Part shown: piece by piece, positions 17,068 to 24,047 of the stretch
How the letters are laid out: every line of letters starts with the position of its first letter
Position numbering within the stretch: position 1 is the stretch's first letter
Source: DASVWZ01 sp963715675
GTDB lineage: Bacteria > Acidobacteriota > Terriglobia > Terriglobales > Acidobacteriaceae
Reading direction: 5' to 3'
NCBI GenBank assembly: GCA_963715675.1
Contig: OY970265.1
Location: 1-64,000, forward strand
DNA: 64,000 nucleotides
The notes under the pieces: generated by a model
What the model was told of the DNA's origin: nothing
The model's database searches: none
Seen by the model: only the letters and a program-made list of their open reading frames with translations
Made by a program: the position numbers and the translations under genes

Positions 17068-17493
17068 ATGGAGAAATTCGGCTTCTTTTCGGAGCAATTG
17101 GCAGACGGCATGTCGCGCCAAAGATTCACAGCCAAGGGGCTTGCAAAAAGGCTGGGCTGCTCCTACGAACACGTCAGGAGGCTGTCCAGAAGCGAAGCCC
17201 TGCCTTCCTTGCAACTCTTGCGACAACTGTGTCACGTGTTCCAATGGAACGAAGAAGAGTTGAGCAGGCTCTTGGATGGCGACCGGGGGTGGAAGAGATT
17301 CGGAGACTCATATTGGCTCGTGCTCGGGAAGAATCCAAAGTGTGCACCTCTATACATCATGTGGTCCTATCTGTCCGACGACGAGCGGGACTACTTCCTA
17401 GAATGTCTGCGATACTTCGTGGCACGAAAAAGCTCAACCCGAGAATCAAGAATCCCGCACAAAGCGGATGACGGGCTGATCGGAGACATCTGA
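17068..17493 (+). CDS. HTH-domain protein of the element
   Basis: 141 residues. The N-terminal half is a helix-turn-helix (MSRQRFTAKGLAKRLGCSYEHVRRLSRSEALPSLQLLRQLCHVFQWNEEELSRLL); the rest (WLVLGKNPKCAPLYIMWSYLSDDERDYFLECLRYF) may be a dimerisation or ligand region. Expressed from the leaderless promoter just upstream and opposed by the XRE gene at 17010. A phage-type regulator is the best reading. Confidence 0.78.
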   Translation: MEKFGFFSEQLADGMSRQRFTAKGLAKRLGCSYEHVRRLSRSEALPSLQLLRQLCHVFQWNEEELSRLLDGDRGWKRFGDSYWLVLGKNPKCAPLYIMWSYLSDDERDYFLECLRYFVARKSSTRESRIPHKADDGLIGDI

Positions 17494-17618
17494 CTCTGAA
17501 TCAGCATATCGGTGCTACGGCTGAAGTGATTCAGAATCAACGCAGGCTGTTTTTGAGATCGAATTGATATGCTGATCCGGTGATATTCGGAACTACGTGA
17601 ATAGAAGTCACTTAGAGG

Positions 17619-17664
17619 TTTGGCTGCCCCCCAGGGATTCGAACCCCGATATGCTGATCCAGAG
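17619..17664. repeat. Right attachment repeat inside tRNA-Gln
   Basis: 46 bases identical to 15172-15217, forming the 3' part of the intact tRNA-Gln gene, so the element lies on the 3' side of the tRNA and the gene was restored by the incoming copy. Confidence 0.88.
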
Positions 17665-17694
17665 TCAGCTGTCCTGCCGTTGAACGAGGGGGCA
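17621..17694 (-). tRNA. tRNA-Gln (CTG)
   Basis: Acceptor TGCCCCC/GGGGGCA, D-arm with TTCAACGGCAGGAC, anticodon stem GCTGA/TCAGC around loop CTCTGGA (anticodon CTG), T-arm GGGGTTCGAATCCC, and an encoded CCA. It is the integration site of the small element at 15218-17618. Confidence 0.93.
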
Positions 17695-17997
17695 ACTACC
17701 AAATTATTCATCAGCTTACGTCTTCCGGTCAAATCACTGGGCGGCAAACTGGAAATACGCTTCTGCTCCCGACGAGATTCGCGCGTCAATTCAGATCGTC
17801 TTCCACACGCCGAATTCAATGGCCAGCGACATGACTCTGGGGAAGAGCTTGAGAAGCGGATCTTGCTCCCACGATTCTCTGCCTTAACTGAATTCGGTAA
17901 GTACGTGTCCCTCTGGTACGGGCCGGAACCGGCCATCACATTTTGCAGTGACCGGCATCACTGACTGTCCGTGGGCCCATCGCCAGAATATTGCCTC

Positions 17998-18414
17998 ATG
18001 AGGGTGGCACCAGTTTCGCAAACCGTACAGTCAAAGTTATTGGCCAAAGCACGCCAGGTGGCCGAGCCCAAGGGCGCAGTTCTTTTCCGCAGGGACGAAC
18101 CTGCCTTCGGGATTTTCCTGGTTCGGAAGGGAAGCGTGAGCCTGCGGCTGGAATCGGCTGAGGAGGGAACGCCGATTCTAGACCGTACTGCGACCCTAGA
18201 CTCCATTGTTGGTTTGCCGGGGACTCTGTCAGGAGGCCGCTACAGTTTGACGGCTGTGACCCTGGAGGAGTGTGAACTCGCTTTCATTGACCGTCTGGTG
18301 TTGATTGAACTCATTAGGAGTGATCCCGGCTTGGGCCTGGAGTTAATGCGAGCCCTTGGGGAAGAGGTTCTCCAGATGCGAGCGACACTGGTGTCAGCGC
18401 CTGCAGGGGGCTAG
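17998..18414 (+). CDS. Cyclic-nucleotide-binding-fold protein without DNA-binding domain
   Basis: 138 residues from ATG 17998 (17971 also possible). It matches the N-terminal half of Crp/Fnr proteins: EPKGAVLFRRDEPAFGIFLVRKGSVSLRL, VGLPGTLSGGRYSLTAVTLEECELAFIDR, and the start of the dimer helix (LGLELMRALGEEVLQM). The usual C-terminal helix-turn-helix is absent and the gene ends cleanly. It resembles the full-length regulator at 27536. It may be a truncated paralogue or a stand-alone sensor that acts by heterodimerisation; the latter is speculation. Confidence 0.72.
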   Translation: MRVAPVSQTVQSKLLAKARQVAEPKGAVLFRRDEPAFGIFLVRKGSVSLRLESAEEGTPILDRTATLDSIVGLPGTLSGGRYSLTAVTLEECELAFIDRLVLIELIRSDPGLGLELMRALGEEVLQMRATLVSAPAGG

Positions 18415-18632
18415 GGTCTCATCAGCCCGCCGGTGTTTAAAGCTCATCAAGCCCTGTCTCATCAGGGCCCCCGTGCAGGGCGCGTCCGGCCGCTACAAGC
18501 GAATGACCGCAACTTTTATCCCGGTTTGAGGTTCATATGGGTAAGGCATTTCAGATAACGAGAATTGCCTGAAGGCCCTCCGATCCGGTCAGAGGTCGGA
18601 TAGGTATCGCGTATCTGACAAGGGGGTTTAAA

Positions 18633-19079
18633 ATGCGCTACTTACGATATCTGGCTTTGCTGAGTGTTCTCATTCTGCCGGGGGCTTCCGCCCATGCAGG
18701 GGTAGCGTTTGGGGTCGCGGTTGGCCCGGGATACGTCGGACCTCCGCCGGTTTGTGCATACGGCTACTATGGCTACTACCCCTATGCGTGCGCACCATAC
18801 GGCTACTACGGCCCCGCATGGTTTGCGGGTGGCGTATTTATCGGCGCCGGCCCGTGGTACCACGGCTGGTATGGACGTGGTTGGTATGGACGCGGTTGGT
18901 ATGGACGCGGCTGGTATGGACGCGGCTATTACGGACACGCCGGCTATGGGTACTACGGCCGCGGCGGATACGGCTACCACGGCGGTTTTGGACGCGGTTC
19001 GGTGGGTGGCGGATTCCGCGGTGGCGTTGCCGGGGGTGGATTCCACGGCGGCGGTTTTCATGGCGGCGGACGCCGGTAA
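18633..19079 (+). CDS. Exported Gly/Tyr-rich repeat protein
   Basis: 148 residues with a signal peptide (MRYLRYLALLSVLILPGASAHA) and a low-complexity mature part dominated by Gly, Tyr, His and Trp. It contains GWYGR four times in a row and a GGGFHGG tail. Such proteins are usually surface or periplasmic; the His/Gly tail could bind metal, but nothing shows this directly. Monocistronic, with a weak ribosome site (aagggggtt) before the ATG. Confidence 0.7.
   Translation: MRYLRYLALLSVLILPGASAHAGVAFGVAVGPGYVGPPPVCAYGYYGYYPYACAPYGYYGPAWFAGGVFIGAGPWYHGWYGRGWYGRGWYGRGWYGRGYYGHAGYGYYGRGGYGYHGGFGRGSVGGGFRGGVAGGGFHGGGFHGGGRR
18866..18925 (+). repeat. Four tandem 15-bp repeats encoding GWYGR
   Basis: Unit (t/c)TGGTATGGACG(c/t)GG in four consecutive copies with only third-position-type changes, plus a decayed fifth copy at 18926-18940. 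In frame, so copy number can vary without breaking the gene. Confidence 0.88.
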
Positions 19080-19142
19080 TTCAACCGATGGCCTGGCAGA
19101 AATCAGCCCGGTTACGACATGGATTCGGAAGGAGAATGTGCC

Positions 19143-19766
19143 TTGGGAAACAGCTACGGAACAGCAGTCGGCTTTCTTCAGAGGAACGCAGTCGTTAGCC
19201 GTCTCGGCTTGGGGGCATTTGCGAACGTTGTATTCCTCCTCGGCGTCTTTCTGTGCTTGGTCGGGTCCGGGTGGTCTCAGGCTCCGCGGCAGCCGCGCGA
19301 ACCGAAAGTGACGCCCATCCCCGCGGGTGGAAAATGGCTCGAATACGACTCCAAGGACCCAATGACCGACGTCAAGAGGGCTCGCTTCGAACTGGACGGC
19401 GATAATCCCCTGCGGGACGGCGACCGTAATCCCAGGATCAACATTGCCTGTGAAAACGGGAACTACTTGCTCGCGCACTTTGTGCCCAACGTCAGGGTGA
19501 ATCCCAACAAACCCAGCTTCTGGGTGGGACGCCCCCAGGTGGAAGTAAGAGTTCGTGCCGACAGCAACCTTGATCGCCATGGCTGGAACTGGAATGGCAC
19601 ATTCCTGGACATGGACAAGGACACGGTTCGCAGGCTCGCCGGCGCAACCGCGTTCAAGATACAGTTGCCAGGCCCCGGGTCACCGGACAACATTGCAACG
19701 TTTTCTCCAGCGGGCCTCAATCTCAGCCAGTTCGAGAACGCCTGTCACTTGAAGCCGAAGATGTGA
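19143..19766 (+). CDS. Exported protein of unknown function
   Basis: About 207 residues from TTG 19143, which has AAGGAG at good distance (an ATG at 19119 is the alternative). A hydrophobic stretch (FANVVFLLGVFLCLVGSGWS) acts as signal or anchor. The mature part contains YDSKDPMTDVKRARFELDGDNPL, INIACENGNYLLAHFVPNV and VRVRADSNLDRHGWNWNGTFLDMDKDTVRRL, resembling the small beta-rich periplasmic proteins that monitor ligand or inhibitor binding. No named family can be assigned with confidence. Confidence 0.65.
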   Translation: MGNSYGTAVGFLQRNAVVSRLGLGAFANVVFLLGVFLCLVGSGWSQAPRQPREPKVTPIPAGGKWLEYDSKDPMTDVKRARFELDGDNPLRDGDRNPRINIACENGNYLLAHFVPNVRVNPNKPSFWVGRPQVEVRVRADSNLDRHGWNWNGTFLDMDKDTVRRLAGATAFKIQLPGPGSPDNIATFSPAGLNLSQFENACHLKPKM

Positions 19767-20245
19767 GCGGGCGGTGCGCCTTTGCGACCTGACATCCTGC
19801 GCACCATGCGACGGCAAGGCGTGTATCAATCCACGTGGCCCGCAGCAGGCCAAACGGCTATGGGTCATTCGGCCCCTTGTGGAGGCAGGGACCAGGGGAT
19901 AGAGTAGGCGCGTCTCGTAGAGCGCATCGAGGCACAAATCGACTGTGAATACAGTTGTGGGCTGCTATATGACTGGCGACAGGAACTGGCAGCCATTGTT
20001 TTTTGGGGAGCGGGGAAAGATCCCAGATTCTTATTTCTTTACTGGATGAGGCCAGCGTCCGCTCTTCAAGCCCCAACCAGCCCGCAAAATCCTTGCTACC
20101 GACCCGCTTTGCTGCAGTAGCGATAAACTGCTTGCCTGTGCGCTGAATCCCATGAGTTCATCGATGCTGTGATACCCAAGCTGCAGTAGCTTTGTGGCTG
20201 TCCTGGGCGAACCTGGCGGTTTAAGATTGCACGAGGAGATCACCT
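19767..20245. other. Intergenic region
   Basis: 479 bases without a supported gene. Minus-strand frames around 19900-20240 contain short protein-like stretches in two frames (LQLGYHSIDELMGFSAQ and GLEERTLASSSKEIRIWDLS), which might be the remains of a broken gene, but I cannot identify it. A good ribosome site (gaggagatcacct) ends the region. Confidence 0.4.
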
Positions 20246-20857
20246 ATGGTCACTACACTAGGCAACATCGTGCCGCTGACGAACGTTTCCGCGGAAACCG
20301 CCCGCCGTCCTCTTGAAGCCGAGCACTGTGCACTCATCGTCGTGGATATCCAGGAGAAGCTGCTTCCGCCGATTTTCCAGAAAGAACAACTGGTGAAGAA
20401 TTCGCAACTGCTCATCCGGCTCGCCGGCATCCTGAAGATTCCGGTTCTGGTGACCACGCAATACGCCAAAGGATTGGGTAACATCGTTCCGGAGGTCGCT
20501 TCGCTGCTGGCCGGGATAGAGCCGATCGACAAGCAGATGTTTTCCTGCTTTGGCAGCGACGCTTTCTGCTCCCTGCTGAAGCGTCTGCCGGGAAATCGCA
20601 GCACTGTATTGCTGTGCGGCATGGAAAGCCACATCTGCGTTACCCAGACCGCCCTGGGAGCTTTGCGCGAAGGCTACCTCGTGCATGTCGCTTCCGATGC
20701 CGTTAGTTCCAGGGCGGAATGGAACTGGAAGATTGGTCTCGATCGTATGCGCGCCGCAGGAACTGTCATCTCGTCGACCGAGATGATCATCTACGAATTG
20801 CTGCGCTCTTCCGGGGCACCCGCCTTCAGGGAATTGCTGCCCTACTTGAGGGGTTAG
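20246..20857 (+). CDS. Isochorismatase-like cysteine hydrolase
   Basis: A 203-residue cytoplasmic enzyme of the isochorismatase/nicotinamidase superfamily. The catalytic triad is visible: D in ALIVVDIQEKL, K in TTQYAKGLG, and C in LLCGMESHICVTQTAL. The family hydrolyses small amides or vinyl ethers; members of this short type (YcaC/ribonuclease-like group) often have unknown substrates. The start has gaggag. Single gene. Confidence 0.87.
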   Translation: MVTTLGNIVPLTNVSAETARRPLEAEHCALIVVDIQEKLLPPIFQKEQLVKNSQLLIRLAGILKIPVLVTTQYAKGLGNIVPEVASLLAGIEPIDKQMFSCFGSDAFCSLLKRLPGNRSTVLLCGMESHICVTQTALGALREGYLVHVASDAVSSRAEWNWKIGLDRMRAAGTVISSTEMIIYELLRSSGAPAFRELLPYLRG

Positions 20858-21151
20858 GCGTCCTCCACGCAGGGTCTCACCGTTTCGTGGCGGTCCAGTT
20901 CTTGCCGGGTGAGGGTGTCCGTGACCCGTAGACGCTCGCCCGTTTTCAACGCGAATCCCGAGATGCGTCTGCGCTGAATCATCTCGCTATTTGCTCCATC
21001 CCATGGGCGGCATCAAGGGCTGGACTGTCTGTAACGCCCCATTCCTCGCGCTTGATCTCAAAGCAGCTATCCTATAGGCCGTCGACGCTAAGAGCTGGTG
21101 CTCTTGATCGGCATGGGTTCGATCTGATCCAACTAGTACAAGTTTCACTGG

Positions 21152-21343
21152 TCACGCGACATGCATTGGCTTCGCGGCCTCGATCCGGCTGAGCAGAGAC
21201 TCCAGCAAGTGTTCGTTCTTCTTCAGCGCCACTTTGAACTCATGGTGATGGGTCCGGGAAATCTCCCTCAACAACTCGCGCTGATGTTGTCCCAGCACCT
21301 CCACCAAGAGGTCCCTTTCTTCCTCGGTAAGTCGCAGTTCCAT
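21152..21343 (-). CDS. Small helical protein
   Basis: 63 residues (MELRLTEEERDLLVEVLGQHQRELLREISRTHHHEFK...), strongly helical with heptad-like leucines and start site aaggagg. It resembles small proteins common in Acidobacteriota that begin with a charged LTxEE helix and have no assigned role. A related pattern is seen in the 94-residue protein at 26951. Function unknown. Confidence 0.6.
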   Translation of the reverse strand: MELRLTEEERDLLVEVLGQHQRELLREISRTHHHEFKVALKKNEHLLESLLSRIEAAKPMHVA

Positions 21344-21404
21344 AAATCCTCCTCACGCGCCTCTTCCGGGTGGGGCGACCACCTGGCTGGCGCTCCCGAC
21401 TTGG

Positions 21405-21884
21405 CTAGGCTGCGTTTGCCTTGCCTGCTGCTATTTTGATGATGCAGGGTTGCACCAGTCGCACGAAATCGACCCAATCAAGCCTTACCAGTTCACGATG
21501 CGTACCGGCGTTGAAAGCAATCTCCTTGTCCTTCTTGAGGCTCTCGTCGACAAAGACTTTCATCCCGTAAAGATTTCCAAACGGAGGCATGGCGCCGGTC
21601 TCGCAGTCGGGGAACATTGCCTTGAATTCGTCTTCTGAGGCAAGCGTCACTTGCTGCGCACCGACGGCATGCTGCAGGAATTTGAGAGCGACATGCTGCG
21701 AGGCGGAAACGACCGCCATCGCCAGGGTTCCGTCGATTTTTACGACGACGGTTTTGGCCAAATCTTTTCCGGGGATATGCAGGAGCGCAGCGATCCCTCC
21801 TGCGGTGTAAGCGAGCGAATGAGAAATCACAACGTACTTGACGTTTGCAGCATCCAAAAATTCTCTCAGCCTGGTGAGTGGCAT
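21405..21884 (-). CDS. YbaK/ProX-type aminoacyl-tRNA deacylase domain protein
   Basis: 159 residues from ATG 21884, chosen for its AAGGAG site; the frame is open upstream to 22013. The YbaK fold is recognisable: YVVISHSLAYTAGGIAALLHIPGKDLAKTVVVKIDG (with the catalytic-site Lys), ASEDEFKAMFPDCETGAMPPFGNLYGMKVFVDESL and IAFNAGTHRELVRLDWVDFVRL. Such proteins hydrolyse mischarged tRNAs, for example Ala- or Cys-tRNAPro, or act as free deacylases. Single gene, flanked by small unknown proteins on the same strand. Confidence 0.88.
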   Translation of the reverse strand: MPLTRLREFLDAANVKYVVISHSLAYTAGGIAALLHIPGKDLAKTVVVKIDGTLAMAVVSASQHVALKFLQHAVGAQQVTLASEDEFKAMFPDCETGAMPPFGNLYGMKVFVDESLKKDKEIAFNAGTHRELVRLDWVDFVRLVQPCIIKIAAGKANAA

Positions 21885-22168
21885 AGGGTCTCCTTTTCTT
21901 GAATGCGGCGACTGTTTCAGCGCCGGCAAGGATCGAGAGACGAGCAACGCCAGGATAGGGGCCGGCAAGCCCCGGAGGCGGTTGCTACGGATTCGCCTCT
22001 CGGCGTGGTTCAAATTGCGCTGAACTTCGGGGTGGATTGCATCCTTTCCACGCTGGAATTCAGCTGCTCAGAATAGCTCAGCAAGACCAAACCGTCGTGT
22101 CAAGCGCCCAAGGCCCGGAGATGTGCACCTCCCCAGAGTGGCGCCGGGTTGAAATCAGCACCCGCTTT

Positions 22169-22351
22169 CTATTCTTCGAAACAGGGGCCGCCATGGTGCC
22201 CGAACGTCTGATGTTCCTTTATGGTATGGCTCAACTCGGCATACGATTTCTCCAGCGCTTTTCTTTCCTGCTCGGTCAATCCTGGATTTTCAAGCGCGGT
22301 GAGAATGTCATCGATTTGCGCTTCCATTTGCTCGAGTTCTGCACAGAGCAT
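22169..22351 (-). CDS. Small helical hypothetical protein
   Basis: 60 residues (MLCAELEQMEAQIDDILTALENPGLTEQERKALEKSYAEL...), predicted helical hairpin, with a textbook ribosome site (GGAGGTCAAC before the ATG). Ends with HHGGPCFEE. No family recognised. It precedes no obvious partner and lies 86 bases upstream of nothing on the same strand except the YbaK gene. Confidence 0.6.
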   Translation of the reverse strand: MLCAELEQMEAQIDDILTALENPGLTEQERKALEKSYAELSHTIKEHQTFGHHGGPCFEE

Positions 22352-22437
22352 GTTGACCTCCGTTTCCGACGCTCCGGCTCGGAGTAGAGTCCACGGCAGT
22401 CCGATTGCTTTACCTCACGTGGCCTGCCGTGTCGGGT

Positions 22438-23697
22438 TTACCTCACCAGTTCCATCTCATACTTGGCGATGAGTTCCTTTTTCCCCAATCCCAGGATGCC
22501 GTGCTTCCGGCCAACTTTCTTGAAGGCCTCGATCGCGGTGTCCAAATGGTGCTTCTCGTGTCCCGCCGACAGCTGTGTGCGGATGCGGGCCTGCCCCTTG
22601 GGCACCACCGGGAAAAAGAAGCCCACCGCATAAACGCCCTCGTCAAACAGGTCACGAGCAAAGTCCTGGGCCAGCTTGGCGTCGTACAGCATGACCGGCA
22701 CGATCGGGCTGTCCCCTTCCTTTATGTCGAATCCGGCGTCCTTCAGTAGAGCGCGCCAATAGGTGGCATTCCATTCCAGCTTGTCCCGGCGGGCGGTGCT
22801 GGTGGTGATGAGATCCATCACCTTCAGCGCGCCGGCGACGATCACCGGCGCCACCGAGTTGGAGAAAAGGAACGGGCGCGCCCGCTGACGGCACATCTCC
22901 ACCAGTTCACGGCGTCCGCTGACGCACCCGCCGGAAGCGCCGCCCAGCGCCTTCCCTAAGGTGGTGGTAATGACATCAATTTTTCCCAGGACGGCACAAT
23001 GTTCGTGGGTTCCCCGGCCGGTACGGCCGATAAAGCCGGAGGCGTGCGAGTCGTCCAGAAACACTATGGCGTTGTAGGTTTCAGCCAAGCTGACGATCTG
23101 GTCGAGCTTGGCGGTGTCGCCGTCCATAGAAAACACGCCGTCGGTGATGATCATCCGATAGCGCTTGTCCTGGTGCTCTTGCAGCTTCTCCTCCAGGTGA
23201 CTCATGTCGGAATGCTTGAAGGTATCCTGCATCGCCTTGCACAGGCGCATCCCGTCGACGATCGAGGCGTGCACCAACCGGTCGGCGATCATCACGTCCC
23301 GGTCGGACAGACAGGCCTCGAAGAAGCCGGCGTTCGCGTCCATGCACGAAGGAAACAGAAGGGTATCCTCGGTTCCGAGAAACTCGGTCAACCGGTTCTC
23401 AAGCTCGCGGTGAATATCCTGCGTCCCACAGATAAAGCGCACCGATGACATGCCGTAGCCGCGCTGGTCCAACCCGGCGTGTGCCGCGGCAATCACTTCA
23501 GGATGGCTGGAGAGGCCCAGGTAGTTGTTGGCACAAATGTTGATACACTTCCTGATTTTCGAGCCAACCGGAAATTCCACCTCAATTTCCGACGCTTGTG
23601 GCGAATGGATATACCGCTCGCCTTTGAACAGGCCAGCGGCTTTGATTCTCTCAATCTCGGTTTGATAGCCATTGCGAACTGCATTGATAAAGGCCAT
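22438..23697 (-). CDS. Alpha-oxoamine synthase, Kbl-like (glycine C-acetyltransferase type)
   Basis: A 419-residue PLP enzyme that condenses an amino acid with an acyl thioester. The sequence follows E. coli Kbl closely: INICANNYLGLSSHPEVI, SSVRFICGTQDIHRELE, FSMDGDTAKL, DDSHASGFIGRTGRGTHEH, the PLP lysine K249 in TTTLGKALGGASGG, and RPFLFSNSVAPVIVAG. Kbl makes 2-amino-3-ketobutyrate from glycine and acetyl-CoA, but no threonine dehydrogenase is nearby. Instead the gene is third in an operon with an acyl carrier protein and an acyl-CoA synthetase, a setting used by serine palmitoyltransferase-like enzymes, so the true acyl donor may be an acyl-ACP. Confidence 0.88.
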   Translation of the reverse strand: MAFINAVRNGYQTEIERIKAAGLFKGERYIHSPQASEIEVEFPVGSKIRKCINICANNYLGLSSHPEVIAAAHAGLDQRGYGMSSVRFICGTQDIHRELENRLTEFLGTEDTLLFPSCMDANAGFFEACLSDRDVMIADRLVHASIVDGMRLCKAMQDTFKHSDMSHLEEKLQEHQDKRYRMIITDGVFSMDGDTAKLDQIVSLAETYNAIVFLDDSHASGFIGRTGRGTHEHCAVLGKIDVITTTLGKALGGASGGCVSGRRELVEMCRQRARPFLFSNSVAPVIVAGALKVMDLITTSTARRDKLEWNATYWRALLKDAGFDIKEGDSPIVPVMLYDAKLAQDFARDLFDEGVYAVGFFFPVVPKGQARIRTQLSAGHEKHHLDTAIEAFKKVGRKHGILGLGKKELIAKYEMELVR

Positions 23698-23763
23698 GAC
23701 ATCCCCCGCATGATGAAATTCGAAGCTGTACTGTGCCGGTCACCCATGAGCGCCAAGCACGTT

Positions 23764-24021
23764 CTAAACTTCCACCTTCTGGAACCGCTGCACCAGCGCC
23801 GTGATACGCTCTACCGTGTCGAAGGCGTCCGGAGTGGCAGCATCGTCAGGAATGTGGATCGAATACTTTCTTTCCAAAAACCGCAGCAGAGACACCATGG
23901 AGAAAGAATCGACGATTCCACCGGAGATCAGCGGCGTGGCCTCGGTGATCTCCCGTTCGTCCCCTTCCTCCAGGTATTCCCGGGTCACGTAATCAAGAAC
24001 TACTTTGGTGATGTCGTCCAT
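23764..24021 (-). CDS. Stand-alone acyl carrier protein
   Basis: 85 residues from ATG 24021 (site aagggagag). A small acidic helical protein with the phosphopantetheine site GGIVDS39FSMVSLLRFLE, a normal ACP motif. It lies 26 bases after the acyl-CoA synthetase gene and 66 bases before the Kbl-like gene. Not the fatty-acid synthesis ACP, which would sit among fab genes; a dedicated carrier shuttling an acyl group from the synthetase to the oxoamine synthase is the likely role. Confidence 0.87.
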   Translation of the reverse strand: MDDITKVVLDYVTREYLEEGDEREITEATPLISGGIVDSFSMVSLLRFLERKYSIHIPDDAATPDAFDTVERITALVQRFQKVEV

Positions 24022-24047
24022 GGTCGCTCTCCCTTTCAGGTCTGTCT

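Larger units (their letters stand above)
15218..17618. mobile_element. Small integrated element in tRNA-Gln, no integrase left
   Basis: The 2.4 kb between the two 46-bp tRNA-Gln repeats. It holds, in order: about 350 bases without a supported gene and a strong terminator; two overlapping small genes (15659 and 15852); a secreted protein (16677, minus); and two divergent HTH regulator genes (17010 minus, 17068 plus). No integrase, excisionase or replication gene is visible, so it is either a remnant or mobilised in trans. The divergent repressor-type arrangement resembles the control region of a temperate phage or integrative element. Confidence 0.75.

Noticed and set aside
18451..18468. GCCCTG/CAGGGC hairpin after the CNB gene as a terminator
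   Set aside because: Short stem and no T-run.
18866..18940. Tandem repeats as a CRISPR-like array
   Set aside because: The repeats are contiguous 15-mers in frame within a Gly/Tyr-rich gene, with no spacers.
22438..23697. Calling the PLP synthase a serine palmitoyltransferase
   Set aside because: The sequence follows Kbl almost throughout; only the neighbouring genes suggest an SPT-like pathway.
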